Origin: Gammaproteobacteria bacterium
GTDB lineage: Bacteria > Pseudomonadota > Gammaproteobacteria > Steroidobacterales > GCA-2729495
Direction of reading: 5' to 3'
Length of the DNA: 56,695 bases
NCBI GenBank assembly: GCA_030066665.1
Contig: JASJBD010000009.1
Span: forward strand, 1 to 56,695
The stretch's first letter is position 1. Each line of letters begins with the position of its first letter. The position numbers and the translations under genes are program-made. Under the pieces are notes generated by a model. That model was not told the origin of the DNA and did no database searches. It worked only from the letters and a program-made list of their open reading frames with translations. Of this stretch, positions 7,558 through 16,039 are shown in pieces.

Positions 7558-9078
7558 GTGAATTCGCAACCATCAGAACAAGAATTGCTGCCCGCGGCCA
7601 TGGATGCGCACCGGCGCGGTGATATGGAACTGGCCGCGAACCTGTATGACAGCTTCCTGCGGGTGCAGCCGGACCATGCGCAAGCGTTGCGGCTGCGAGC
7701 TGTGCTGGCGCGCGCGCAGAGCGAACTGTCACTGTCACTGGAACTGTTGCAACGCGCGCGCCGGATCGCGCCGCGCGATCCGGAGCCGGGCAGCGAGCTC
7801 GCGCTGACCTGCCTGGCAATGGGCGATTACGAGCAGGCGGAACGCGCCCTGCGTGAAACACTGGAACTTGATCCGACCGCGTTGCGCGCGCTCGCGAACC
7901 TGGGCGCTTTGCTGCAGTACCGGGGACACCTCGCCGAGGCAGCCGCCACGTATCGACAGGTACTGCAGCAGGCACCTGACGACCTCGAAGTGATTTGCAA
8001 CCTGGCCGGCACGCTGGCCGATGCCGGTCGCGAAGCAGAGGCGCTGCACGCTATCGATGCCGCGCTGCTGGAGTTGCCGGGCCACCCGTTGCTGCTGGCG
8101 ACACAGGGTGCCGTGTTGACCGGACAGGGAGATTACGACGAGGCGTCGCGCGTGCTGGCCGAGGCAACGGCGAGGAATCCCGCGGACGATATGGCGTTGA
8201 TCAACCTGGCCCTGTGCGAACGGGAACAGGGAGCGGCGAATCGCGCCCGGGAATCATTGCAGCGAGCGTTGCGCGCTAACGCTGACAACGCCCGCGCCGT
8301 GGCTGACCTGGTCAATCTGTTGGCCGAATGCGGTGACTATCCGGAGGCGCTGCGGCTCGCGGAGGACTTCCTCGAACGACATCCCGGCGAACGTTTGACG
8401 CTCGCCGCCTATGCGCTGGCGCTGCGGGATTCCGGTGACTGTGCGACGGCGGAGGAGTTGGTGAATCTCGACAGCCTGACTCGTGTCCGCGAACCGGCGC
8501 CACCGCAGCCGTGGGATTCACGGGAAGACTTCCTGACCGCAATCAAACAAGCCATCCTGTCCGATGCGTCGTTGTTACCGGGACCCGCCAGCAAGTCAAC
8601 CCGGGAGGGTGCCCAGACCGGGGAATTGCAGTTGGCATCGCATCCGGCATTAATGGCGTGGCGGGACATGATTCGCGACGAAATCGACGCGGTCATCGAT
8701 GAGCTCCGCGCCGGAGGGTTCGCCGATCATCCTGTAATGGCCTTCGCGTCAGCGCAGTGGGGGCTGCGTGCGTGGGGTACAGTCCTGGAGTCCGGCGGGT
8801 ACCAGGAGTCGCATCAGCATCCGCTGGGTTTTCTCAGCGGCGTTTACTACGTCGATTTGCCTCCCGATATGTCGACCGAGTCGTCCACGGCCGGCTGGCT
8901 GGAGTTCGGTCGGCCCCCGGACCGCCTGCGCCATAAGGTGAGCCCGCCGACCCGCCTGCTCGAGCCACGGGTGGGTCGGCTCGTGCTGTTTCCGTCCTAT
9001 TTCTACCATCGCACCCTGCCGTTTCGAGCTGGCGGACAGCGCGTCAGCCTGGCGTTCGACGTCATGCCACGGCGCTGA
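7558..9078 (+). CDS. TPR protein fused to a putative 2OG-Fe(II) oxygenase domain
   Basis: 506 residues from a GTG start (GCGGGG about 8 bases before). Residues about 10-290 are tandem tetratricopeptide repeats with the usual Ala/Gly/Leu spacing, a protein-binding platform. Residues 370-506 match the 2OG-Fe(II) oxygenase 'type 5' pattern: HQH (419-421), SGVYYVDLP, FPSYFYHR (His484) and a QRVSLAF segment (Arg495), giving iron and 2-oxoglutarate ligands. There is no signal peptide, so it is cytoplasmic and could hydroxylate a protein or peptide held by the TPRs. Monocistronic, divergent from the LLM gene. Confidence 0.82.
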   Translation: MNSQPSEQELLPAAMDAHRRGDMELAANLYDSFLRVQPDHAQALRLRAVLARAQSELSLSLELLQRARRIAPRDPEPGSELALTCLAMGDYEQAERALRETLELDPTALRALANLGALLQYRGHLAEAAATYRQVLQQAPDDLEVICNLAGTLADAGREAEALHAIDAALLELPGHPLLLATQGAVLTGQGDYDEASRVLAEATARNPADDMALINLALCEREQGAANRARESLQRALRANADNARAVADLVNLLAECGDYPEALRLAEDFLERHPGERLTLAAYALALRDSGDCATAEELVNLDSLTRVREPAPPQPWDSREDFLTAIKQAILSDASLLPGPASKSTREGAQTGELQLASHPALMAWRDMIRDEIDAVIDELRAGGFADHPVMAFASAQWGLRAWGTVLESGGYQESHQHPLGFLSGVYYVDLPPDMSTESSTAGWLEFGRPPDRLRHKVSPPTRLLEPRVGRLVLFPSYFYHRTLPFRAGGQRVSLAFDVMPRR

Positions 9079-9105
9079 GTCCGTCTGCGACAGTTTCTTC
9101 TTGCC

Positions 9106-9134
9106 TTGCAAAAAATCCCGACAAATGATAGAGT
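9106..9134 (+). promoter_or_regulatory. Putative sigma-70 promoter
   Basis: TTGCAA (9106-9111), a 17-base spacer and TAGAGT (9129-9134). Expected start near 9141, giving a leader of about 200 bases for the gene at 9349. Confidence 0.45.
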
Positions 9135-9207
9135 TACGTGCTGTCTCAATGCGTAACTTATTGATCTGAAAGACCTCTCTTGGCTCAACTGAGCGGTTCA
9201 CTGTAAT

Positions 9208-9240
9208 GCAGCAAGAAGAACGGCTCTAGCCGTCTGCTGC
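9208..9240 (+). other. Hairpin in the leader of the gene at 9349
   Basis: GCAGCA (9208-9213) pairs with TGCTGC (9235-9240), enclosing ACGGCT/AGCCGT (9220-9225 with 9228-9233). No U-tract follows, so it is not a simple terminator. Confidence 0.4.
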
Positions 9241-9348
9241 TCGACAAACTCCTGATTTATATCGGATTTCTGTGAGTTCAGTCCTGAGGCTTTGAGAACC
9301 GGACCGGTGTCCGGCCGCATTGATGCGACCGAAGTGAGGAAATGAGGA

Positions 9349-9603
9349 ATGGCCAGAAAAGCAGCCGCCGCTAAAGCAGACGAACCGGGCGTGGGCGACC
9401 CATTCGAACTGTCGGGCGTCGACCCGATTGAACCGCCCGTCGATGGCGACACCGGCAAGTGGTGCAAGTACACCATTATCCAGGGCAAGAACGTGATTAC
9501 CGGCTACAAGAAGGGGTCACGGACCGCCGTTACCAGGGCAGCCAAGGTCATCGTTGCCGATCTGAACGAGCGCCGCTTCGGCCGGCGCGGTCGCATCCAG
9601 TAA
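9349..9603 (+). CDS. Small uncharacterised basic protein, 84 aa
   Basis: ATG preceded by GAGGAAATGAGGA. The N-terminus is Ala/Lys-rich, the middle acidic and Pro-rich, and the C-terminal half ('WCKYTIIQGKNVITGYKKGSR', then an Arg-rich tail) has alternating hydrophobic and basic residues that could form a small beta-sheet nucleic-acid-binding fold. I do not recognise the family. No signal peptide. The long structured leader suggests post-transcriptional control. Confidence 0.6.
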   Translation: MARKAAAAKADEPGVGDPFELSGVDPIEPPVDGDTGKWCKYTIIQGKNVITGYKKGSRTAVTRAAKVIVADLNERRFGRRGRIQ

Positions 9604-9730
9604 ATCCCTTCGCATTTCGAGCATAGCTCCGGTCCGGGACCTCACCCCGCGATCGGAATCGTGGCATAGTCCGGGCTCGCGCCATCTCTGGTGCCCGACC
9701 AAAAAATGAAAACGAAGGAGTTCCGCTTCC

Positions 9731-10213
9731 ATGACTGACAAGCAATGGGACGCCGCGCCCGACATGCAGATCGAGGTCGACCGCACATATCAGGTGACCA
9801 TCACGACCGACAAGGGCGAGATCGAGCTGGAGCTGATGCCTGAACATGCGCCGCGCACCGTCAACAATTTCGTTTTTCTGACGCGTGAGGGCTTTTATGA
9901 CGGCACGGTTTTTCATCGTGTCATCGCCGATTTCATGATCCAGGGGGGTGACCCGACCGGCAGCGGCCGCGGTGGCCCGGGCTATCGGTTCGAGGACGAG
10001 TGCGACAACAACCCGCTGCGTCACGAACGCGGCGTCATCTCCATGGCGAATGCCGGACCAAATACCAACGGTAGCCAGTTCTTCATTACGCACGGTCCAC
10101 AGCCGCATCTGGACGGTCGGCACACCGTATTTGGCAAGGTCACGAAGGGTCAGGATGTCGTGGACAGCGTCGAGCAGGGAGACCAGGTCAAGAAGATAGA
10201 AATCGCCGATTAG
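9731..10213 (+). CDS. Cyclophilin-type peptidyl-prolyl cis-trans isomerase
   Basis: 160 residues, a complete cyclophilin domain with the active-site stretches [15 protein letters not shown] and [10 protein letters not shown], and no signal peptide, so a cytoplasmic folding catalyst of the PpiB type. AAGGAG lies 10 bases before the ATG. The N-terminal 20 residues are an extra extension compared with minimal PpiB. The next gene begins 44 bases later. Confidence 0.95.
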   Translation: MTDKQWDAAPDMQIEVDRTYQVTITTDKGEIELELMPEHAPRTVNNFVFLTREGFYDGTVFHRVIADFMIQGGDPTGSGRGGPGYRFEDECDNNPLRHERGVISMANAGPNTNGSQFFITHGPQPHLDGRHTVFGKVTKGQDVVDSVEQGDQVKKIEIAD

Positions 10214-10257
10214 GCTTGAATTCGGGTACGGACCCGAGACGGACGGGGAGAATAAGA

Positions 10258-11112
10258 ATGCGCTGGATTACTGTGCTTGCCGCGGTTGTGGCTCTGGCGT
10301 TGAATGCCGCATCGGTCGGTGCGGACACGCTGAAGCAAATCAAGAAACGCGGTGAAATCCGCATTGGCTATCGCGAGGCGACGAAGCCCTTTTCTTTCAC
10401 GAATGCGAAAGACGAGGTGGCCGGCTATTCGGTCGAGCTGTGTAAGCGCGTCGCTGTCGCGGTGAAGGCCAAACTTGAACTCCAGGATCTCAGGACCAGG
10501 TTCGTCGAAGTGCCGATCGCTGAACGTTTCGAGGCCGTGGCGAACGGTGATGTCGATATCCTGTGCGCCGCGACGACGATCACGCTGGAACGCATGCAAA
10601 AGGTCGACTTCTCGTTGATGACGTTTGTGACCGGTGGCAGCCTGATGTCCCGGGCCGATACGCCCATTCGCCGAACCAGCGATCTGGCGGGTCGCAAGGT
10701 TGCTATCGTGCGGGGCACGACGTCATATGCCTCCTTGCCGACGGTATTGGAAGAACGGTTTATCGACGCTGAACTGGTCGAACTGGATTCCATCAACGAA
10801 GCGCGCATCGCGCTCGACGCGCGCGACGTGGATGCGTTCGCCACCGATCAGATCGTCGTCATTGGACAGATGCTCGCCAGCGGCCGGCCACGCGACTATG
10901 TGATCGCCGAAGACCTCTACTCCTATGAGCCTTACGGCCTGGCAATTCAGCGCGGCGACACCGAATTCCGCACGGTCGTCGACCAGGTGCTCGCGCGCCT
11001 CTACCGCACCGGCCAGATCCGCGAGGTTTACGAGAAATGGTTGGGTCGTGTTGGCGTGCAGCCGAGCCCGATCCTGCAGGCGATGTACAAGATCAATTCG
11101 CTGCCGGAGTAG
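10258..11112 (+). CDS. Amino-acid-type ABC transporter substrate-binding protein (SBP family 3)
   Basis: 284 residues from the ATG at 10258 (GGGGAGAATAAG before it). A Sec signal peptide ends near SVGA/DT (residues 22-24). The mature part is the GltI/HisJ-type periplasmic binding fold: 'GEIRIGYREATKPFSF', 'DVDILCAATTIT', 'GRKVAIVRGTT' and 'DVDAFATDQ'. No permease or ATPase is near, so it is an orphan: it may serve a transporter elsewhere, or act as a ligand sensor. Its last 20 bases overlap the 3' end of the convergent HD-GYP gene, which is a tempting signalling partner but not a proven one. Confidence 0.88.
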   Translation: MRWITVLAAVVALALNAASVGADTLKQIKKRGEIRIGYREATKPFSFTNAKDEVAGYSVELCKRVAVAVKAKLELQDLRTRFVEVPIAERFEAVANGDVDILCAATTITLERMQKVDFSLMTFVTGGSLMSRADTPIRRTSDLAGRKVAIVRGTTSYASLPTVLEERFIDAELVELDSINEARIALDARDVDAFATDQIVVIGQMLASGRPRDYVIAEDLYSYEPYGLAIQRGDTEFRTVVDQVLARLYRTGQIREVYEKWLGRVGVQPSPILQAMYKINSLPE

Positions 11113-12457
11113 GAGGCGCGCCTGCCTCGCGCATCAGGATACTGACGTCACCGCGGAAATAACGCTCGATCAGGCGACCGAGCTCCTGCCGCGCCTCGTC
11201 GCCGTCGCGCCCGCCAAACTCGTCGTAGAGCTTGCGCGCAATGCCGCCAAACAGGTCGAGCAGGCGCGGGTCGAAGTGGTGGTCACGGCCTTCCTCGAGA
11301 ATCTGCATGGTCTCGTCGTAAGACAGCGGTTCCTTGTAAGGACGTCTTGACGTCAAGGCATCGAAAACGTCCGCGATAGCAAAGATGCGTGCGTTGACGG
11401 GGATATCCTCACCGGCAAGACCGGACGGATAGCCCTGACCGCCATACTTTTCGTGGTGCGCCCCAACGACTTCGCGGGCTTCGTGCAGCCAGCTGGCCCG
11501 TGCCGTGATGTCCAGGCCGTGCTCCACGTGCGTGCGCATGATGGCGAACTCGTCCTCGTCCAGTTTTCCCGGCTTCAAAAGCACTTTGTCGCGAATACCG
11601 AGTTTGCCGACGTCGTGCAGTAGCGCACCCTTGATTAACGACTGGATCTGCGAGGCCGTCAGCCCGGCGGCCTCGGCCAACCGCACGGAGTACACGGTGA
11701 CCCGGTAGTTGTGCGCGTCGGTATCGCTGTCCCGTTTGGCAATCGCGCTGCCCAGCACCTGCAGGGTTTCCAGGTTGGCATCGAGCAACCGGTCCGTGAG
11801 TCGCGCCAGCCGTCCCAGTAACTGGGTGATGACCGGCAGCAGCAGCAACGACGTGGCGCAGACGATCAGGAACACGTAGAACACCGTGCGCAACAGGTCG
11901 CCGCGCAGCCGTGTTTGTTCCGCCGGCGACAACGCAAAGGCGCCGCCCAGCCAGGCACGAATCGCACCGTTGCTATCGGTCAATGCCAGCTGCACGCCGA
12001 TGTATGACTGCCCGGCCAGGCGCGCACTGAGAACCCGGTAATCGCGGTCGGTCGGCGGCTGAAATCCGGCTGCGTCGATAATTGCCCGTAACTTTTCCAG
12101 TCCGGCGAAACTCTCGTCTTCGAGTTCGGCCAGGCGCCGGCCCGTCAGCCCGTGAACACGCACGAGGATGAAGCGACCCCGCGCAACCGATTGCTCCCCA
12201 CGCTTCGCAACGAAGCTATCGAGTGCGGGCTGCAGTGCGCCCGGTGCCAGGCGGTCCGCATCGTCGAGTAATGACTCGATTTCGACATTCCAGCGCGCCG
12301 CCGCGGCACGAGCGTTTACGAGCACAGCTTCCTCCATGCGTTCGCGTTCGGTCACGAATGTCAGTGCGGTGAATACCAACGCGAGTATTGCGGCGGCGAT
12401 ACCAATGCGCGCGATGAGCTGGCGACGAAGGCTGGCTCGAAATCCCGACTGACTCAT
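11093..12457 (-). CDS. Membrane HD-GYP domain protein, putative c-di-GMP phosphodiesterase
   Basis: 454 residues. Transmembrane segments at about 15-35 and 190-212 enclose a periplasmic sensor loop of about 150 residues. The cytoplasmic HD-GYP domain starts near 235 and has HDVGK (281-285), HHEKYGGQGYP (334-344) and DVFDALTSRRPYK (363-375), so all metal ligands and the GYP motif are intact. Active members hydrolyse cyclic di-GMP to pGpG/GMP. It converges on the orphan substrate-binding protein gene with a 20-base overlap of coding ends. Confidence 0.92.
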   Translation of the reverse strand: MSQSGFRASLRRQLIARIGIAAAILALVFTALTFVTERERMEEAVLVNARAAAARWNVEIESLLDDADRLAPGALQPALDSFVAKRGEQSVARGRFILVRVHGLTGRRLAELEDESFAGLEKLRAIIDAAGFQPPTDRDYRVLSARLAGQSYIGVQLALTDSNGAIRAWLGGAFALSPAEQTRLRGDLLRTVFYVFLIVCATSLLLLPVITQLLGRLARLTDRLLDANLETLQVLGSAIAKRDSDTDAHNYRVTVYSVRLAEAAGLTASQIQSLIKGALLHDVGKLGIRDKVLLKPGKLDEDEFAIMRTHVEHGLDITARASWLHEAREVVGAHHEKYGGQGYPSGLAGEDIPVNARIFAIADVFDALTSRRPYKEPLSYDETMQILEEGRDHHFDPRLLDLFGGIARKLYDEFGGRDGDEARQELGRLIERYFRGDVSILMREAGAPPTPAAN

Positions 12458-12586
12458 GGCTCAGGCTGCTTCGCGGTAAGGCATTGATGCATATAAGAAA
12501 CTCGAGTTGCTAGGTACTTTCCCGAATTGCTCTGCGGCAACGGCCACGCTGTGATGGTAACGCGGACGAACTGGCAGGAGAGAACC

Positions 12587-13804
12587 ATGTATATCAATTT
12601 CTGGTACCCGATGATCCGTAGCGAGGACTTGTCCCTCGACACGCCCGAAAAAGTCAAAGTGCTCGGGTTGAATTTCGTGGTGTTCCGCGATGACGATGGC
12701 AAGGCGCACGTGCTCAGCGATACCTGCGTGCATCGTGGTGGTTCTCTCGGCGGCGCCTGGTCGGGACCTGAATCCGCGCCGCGCATCATCAACGGCTGTG
12801 TCGTTTGTCCGTATCACGGCTGGGAGTTCGGTGGCGATGGCGTTTGCCGGAACATCCCGTCCATCGGCTACGGCACCAAGCCGCCGGCGCGCGCGAAAAT
12901 CGACTCGTATCCGGTCGAGGAAAGATACGGCATCGTGTTCGCGTTTCTCGGCGATCTGCCCGAAGAAGAACGCCCACCGCTGCTGGAGATCGAGGAGTAT
13001 GGCCAGGAGGGTTGGCGCGCCAACTCGGTGCTGGTGCTCGAGGTTGACTATTACTACGAGCGTTCGATCGAAAACGGGCTGGATCCGGCGCATAACGAAT
13101 TCGTGCACCCGACGCACGGCTTCTCCGGTATGAACCGGGACACCTATCGCGTCAACGAAATCGAACTCGAAGACCACCGCCAGGGCTGGGGCTTCTGGTT
13201 CTGGCATCCGTTCGATGCTCCGCCGCTGCCTGACAAGAAACACTATACGGCGCAAGGATCAGGTGGTGACACGCCGTGGGAGAACGTGAAGAAGGATCGC
13301 AGCACGGTGAAGGCCGGTGGTGGTACGTATGGACCGAATATCATGCCGACCTACATTATCGTCAGTCCGCCGAACATGTTCCGGCAGTACTTCTTCGAAC
13401 AACCCGTGGATGTGAACAAGACACGCATCTTCTTCCTGAACATGCGCAACTTCATGCTGGAGCCGGAGAAAGACGGGCCGATTCACGCGCGTAACAAGGT
13501 TATTGCCGGCCAGGATATTGCGATTCTGAACGATCTATATCCGCGCATGACTCCGGTATCCAACACCAAGGAAGTGCTGATGCCGGCGGATGGGCCCATT
13601 GCTGCTTATCGTGATTGGCTGGCCAAGTTCGACGACAAAGGCTGGCGCATCGATTGGGATGAATTCACCCGGCGCAATGGCAAGAGCACGGCGTTCGCCA
13701 TTCCCAGCCCGGCGCGTCGCGAATCTGGCAACTGGGTACTCGAACCGGTTCCGTTGCTGCCCGGCAGGGCGGCGCGCAAGCTGCGCAAGGACGAAGCGGC
13801 CTGA
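12587..13804 (+). CDS. Rieske [2Fe-2S] oxygenase, copy A
   Basis: 405 residues from the ATG at 12587 (AGGAGAG five bases before). The Rieske cluster ligands are C47-x-H49 and C74-x2-H77; the 24 residues between them are more than usual (about 16-17), with an inserted Gly/Ser/Pro loop. The catalytic domain carries D166-x2-H169-x4-H174, the non-haem iron motif of ring-hydroxylating oxygenase alpha subunits and of demethylases. No reductase or ferredoxin gene is adjacent, so electrons must come from elsewhere. It is closely similar to the next gene (copy B) over most of its length; the main difference is around residues 185-250, where substrate pockets form. Confidence 0.92.
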   Translation: MYINFWYPMIRSEDLSLDTPEKVKVLGLNFVVFRDDDGKAHVLSDTCVHRGGSLGGAWSGPESAPRIINGCVVCPYHGWEFGGDGVCRNIPSIGYGTKPPARAKIDSYPVEERYGIVFAFLGDLPEEERPPLLEIEEYGQEGWRANSVLVLEVDYYYERSIENGLDPAHNEFVHPTHGFSGMNRDTYRVNEIELEDHRQGWGFWFWHPFDAPPLPDKKHYTAQGSGGDTPWENVKKDRSTVKAGGGTYGPNIMPTYIIVSPPNMFRQYFFEQPVDVNKTRIFFLNMRNFMLEPEKDGPIHARNKVIAGQDIAILNDLYPRMTPVSNTKEVLMPADGPIAAYRDWLAKFDDKGWRIDWDEFTRRNGKSTAFAIPSPARRESGNWVLEPVPLLPGRAARKLRKDEAA

Positions 13805-13818
13805 TCCCTGGCGATCTT

Positions 13819-13846
13819 GGGGACATTCTTTGCGAAGCATGTCCCC
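13819..13846. repeat. Inverted repeat after Rieske copy A
   Basis: GGGGACAT (13819-13826) and ATGTCCCC (13839-13846) form a stem 14 bases after the stop codon, just before the terminator. It may protect the 3' end or be part of a two-stem terminator. Confidence 0.4.
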
Positions 13847-13858
13847 GGTCCATATATC

Positions 13859-13889
13859 GGGGCGGCTACATGGCCGCCCCTTTCTTTTC
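13859..13889 (+). terminator. Rho-independent terminator after Rieske copy A
   Basis: GGGGCGGC (13859-13866), loop TACATG, GCCGCCCC (13873-13880), then TTTCTTTTCT. It separates copy A from copy B, so copy B needs its own promoter in 13890-13999. Confidence 0.85.
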
Positions 13890-13999
13890 TGCAAGTCCTT
13901 GACTCGTAAGCCTGCTGCACGGCGGTAGGTAATTCTCCCTATTGCTGCTGCGCGGTCGCGGCGTTTGAAATCGCAGCAATCACACGGGAGGAGGAACCC

Positions 14000-15181
14000 A
14001 TGTATATCAATTTCTGGTACCCGATCGTCCGCAGCGAGGATCTCGGTCCCGACCAGCCCGAGAAAGTCAAAGTGCTGGGCGTCAACCTGGTGGCCTTTCG
14101 TGATGATGATGGCAACGCCCACGTGCTGAGTGATACCTGCGTGCATCGCGGCGGATCGTTGGGAGGCGCGTGGTCGGGCCCGGAATCCGCACCGCGAATC
14201 CTCAATGGCTGCATCGTCTGCCCGTACCATGGCTGGGAATTCAGTGGCGACGGCAAGTGCCAGAACATCCCGTCCATTGGATACGGCACCAAACCACCGG
14301 CGCGTGCGAAGATCGACGCCTACCCGACGCAGGAAAAGTACGGGATCGTGTTCGCATTCCTGGGCGATCTCCCGGAAGGCGAACGTCCGCCGCTGTTGGA
14401 CGTTGAGGAATATGGCCGGGAAGGCTGGCGTGCCAACACGGTGTTGATTCTGGAGGTTGACTACTTCTACGAGCGTTCGATCGAAAACGCCCTGGACCCG
14501 GCGCACAACGAATTCGTGCATCCGACGCACGGCTTCTCCGGTATCAATCGCGATACCTACAAGGTGAACGATTACGCGACCGAAGACCACGAGCAGGGCT
14601 ACGGCATGTGGTTCATGCACAAGTTCAACGCGCCACCGCTAAAGGGCAAGACTTGGGGATCGGCGCGCGAAAAAGGTGGTGACCTCTGGGCCGGCGGCGG
14701 CACCTACGGACCCAATACCGTGATTACGTACATCAACGTGCAGCCCGGCATGGGATTCCGGCAGTACTTCTTCGAACAGCCGGTGGATGAGAAACACACG
14801 CGGATCTTCTTCCTGAACATGCGCAACTTCATGCTCGAGCCCGAGCAGGACGGACCGATTCACGCTCGCAACAAGGCAATTGCGAAACAGGATATCGATA
14901 TCCTCATGGATCTCTATCCGACGCAGACGCCGATCAGTAATGCGAAGGAAGTGCTGATGCCGGCGGACAAGGCGATCGTGGCCTACCGTGACTGGCTGGC
15001 GAAGTTCGACGAAAGCGGTTGGCGCATCGACCTCGATGCTTTCAACAAGCGCGACGCGAAACAGACGGCATTCGCTATTCCAAGTCCGGCACGACGGGAA
15101 AGCGGTAACTGGGTCGTGGAACCGATGCCGCTGTTGTCTAGTCGCTCGGCTCGCAAACAGAGCAAGGACGAAGCCGCCTGA
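14000..15181 (+). CDS. Rieske [2Fe-2S] oxygenase, copy B
   Basis: 393 residues, GGGAGGAGG before the ATG. Same architecture as copy A: CVH and CPYH Rieske ligands with the same long loop, and a DPAHNEFVH iron motif. Start, Rieske and C-terminal segments (ending KDEAA) are nearly the same as in copy A, while the region after 'FSGINRDTYKVND' is rewritten and about 12 residues shorter. This is a tandem duplication followed by divergence of the substrate region. Its stop codon overlaps the proposed CTG start of the next gene, so the two are probably co-translated; that gene could supply reducing power or act on the product, but this is inference. Confidence 0.92.
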   Translation: MYINFWYPIVRSEDLGPDQPEKVKVLGVNLVAFRDDDGNAHVLSDTCVHRGGSLGGAWSGPESAPRILNGCIVCPYHGWEFSGDGKCQNIPSIGYGTKPPARAKIDAYPTQEKYGIVFAFLGDLPEGERPPLLDVEEYGREGWRANTVLILEVDYFYERSIENALDPAHNEFVHPTHGFSGINRDTYKVNDYATEDHEQGYGMWFMHKFNAPPLKGKTWGSAREKGGDLWAGGGTYGPNTVITYINVQPGMGFRQYFFEQPVDEKHTRIFFLNMRNFMLEPEQDGPIHARNKAIAKQDIDILMDLYPTQTPISNAKEVLMPADKAIVAYRDWLAKFDESGWRIDLDAFNKRDAKQTAFAIPSPARRESGNWVVEPMPLLSSRSARKQSKDEAA

Positions 15182-15963
15182 AAACTCGCGTTTTCCTGGT
15201 TGCGACGGCACTCCTGCTGGGATTGCTGTCGGGTTGTGCCGGCACGACGGGAGCCGGCGCTGCGTCGGACCGTGAGCTCATCCTGGTCGCTGGCGCGTCC
15301 GGGCGCGTGGGACGCTATGTAATCGGTCACCTGCAGCAGGACGATCGCGCGTTCCGCTCGCTGACGCGCGACGAAGCGCGCGCGGTCGAGCGGTGGGGCG
15401 CGGATTTCGCCGGTATGAACTGGGTCGAGGGCGATGTACGCGACGCGCAGCGCATGCGCGAAGTCATGCGGGATGTCACCCACGTGATTTGCGTCGTTGG
15501 CTCCCGGGATATCAAGGGTCCCAACAGCGCCGAGTTCGTCGATTACCGGGGCGTTGCCAACCTGGTCGACGCGGCGGTCGACGAACGCGTGGAGCATTTC
15601 GTGCTGCTCACCGCGATCGGTACCACCGACCCGAAGCATCCCTTCAATAAAGCAACCAAAGGCGCGCTCGAATGGCGCTTCAAGGGCGAGGAGCATCTGC
15701 GCCAGAGCGGGCTCAGCTACACGATTGTGCGGCCCGCCGGCCTGCAGGACCGCCCGGCCGGCGAACAGGCGGTGATCATTGCCCAAGGCGATAACTGGAA
15801 GCCGTTCTTGCGCAGTACGCTATCGCGTGACGATCTCTCGCTGGCGCTGATCGAGTCTTTGCAGAATCCCGGCGCTCGCAACGCAACATTCGAGATCGCC
15901 AACGATCCCAAGCAGCCGGCGAATAACTGGCGTGCGCTGTTGACAAACTTGTCGCCCGACTAA
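15178..15963 (+). CDS. NAD(P)-binding Rossmann protein with a lipoprotein signal; probable CTG start
   Basis: An atypical (NmrA-like) SDR: 'LILVAGASGRVGRYV' is the cofactor loop and 'YTIVRPAGLQD' a family block; the classical Tyr-x3-Lys pair is not obvious. The only conventional start in frame, TTG at 15223, would begin inside a lipobox (LLSGC). Read from CTG at 15178, the product has a full type II signal peptide: basic KTR, a hydrophobic run, then LSGC. CTGA overlaps the stop of Rieske copy B, and AAGGA lies 9 bases upstream. If correct, the Rossmann domain is anchored outside the cytoplasm, which is unusual for an NAD(P) protein. Full length would be 261 residues. Confidence 0.7.
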   Translation: MKTRVFLVATALLLGLLSGCAGTTGAGAASDRELILVAGASGRVGRYVIGHLQQDDRAFRSLTRDEARAVERWGADFAGMNWVEGDVRDAQRMREVMRDVTHVICVVGSRDIKGPNSAEFVDYRGVANLVDAAVDERVEHFVLLTAIGTTDPKHPFNKATKGALEWRFKGEEHLRQSGLSYTIVRPAGLQDRPAGEQAVIIAQGDNWKPFLRSTLSRDDLSLALIESLQNPGARNATFEIANDPKQPANNWRALLTNLSPD

Positions 15964-16039
15964 TTATCCACAGGCGGTCGAACCGAGGTTTCGGCTTCCA
16001 GGCGATTAGTGACACCGTGGTCCGACCCCCTGTGGGTAA

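Larger units (their letters stand above)
9079..9348 (+). other. 270-base intergenic region: promoter and structured leader
   Basis: No convincing coding frame. It contains a sigma-70-like promoter (9106-9134) and, in the roughly 200-base leader that would follow, two strong hairpins (9208-9240 and 9299-9314) and a weaker GCAT/ATGC stem around 9317-9326, before the Shine-Dalgarno of the 84-residue gene at 9349. Confidence 0.5.
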
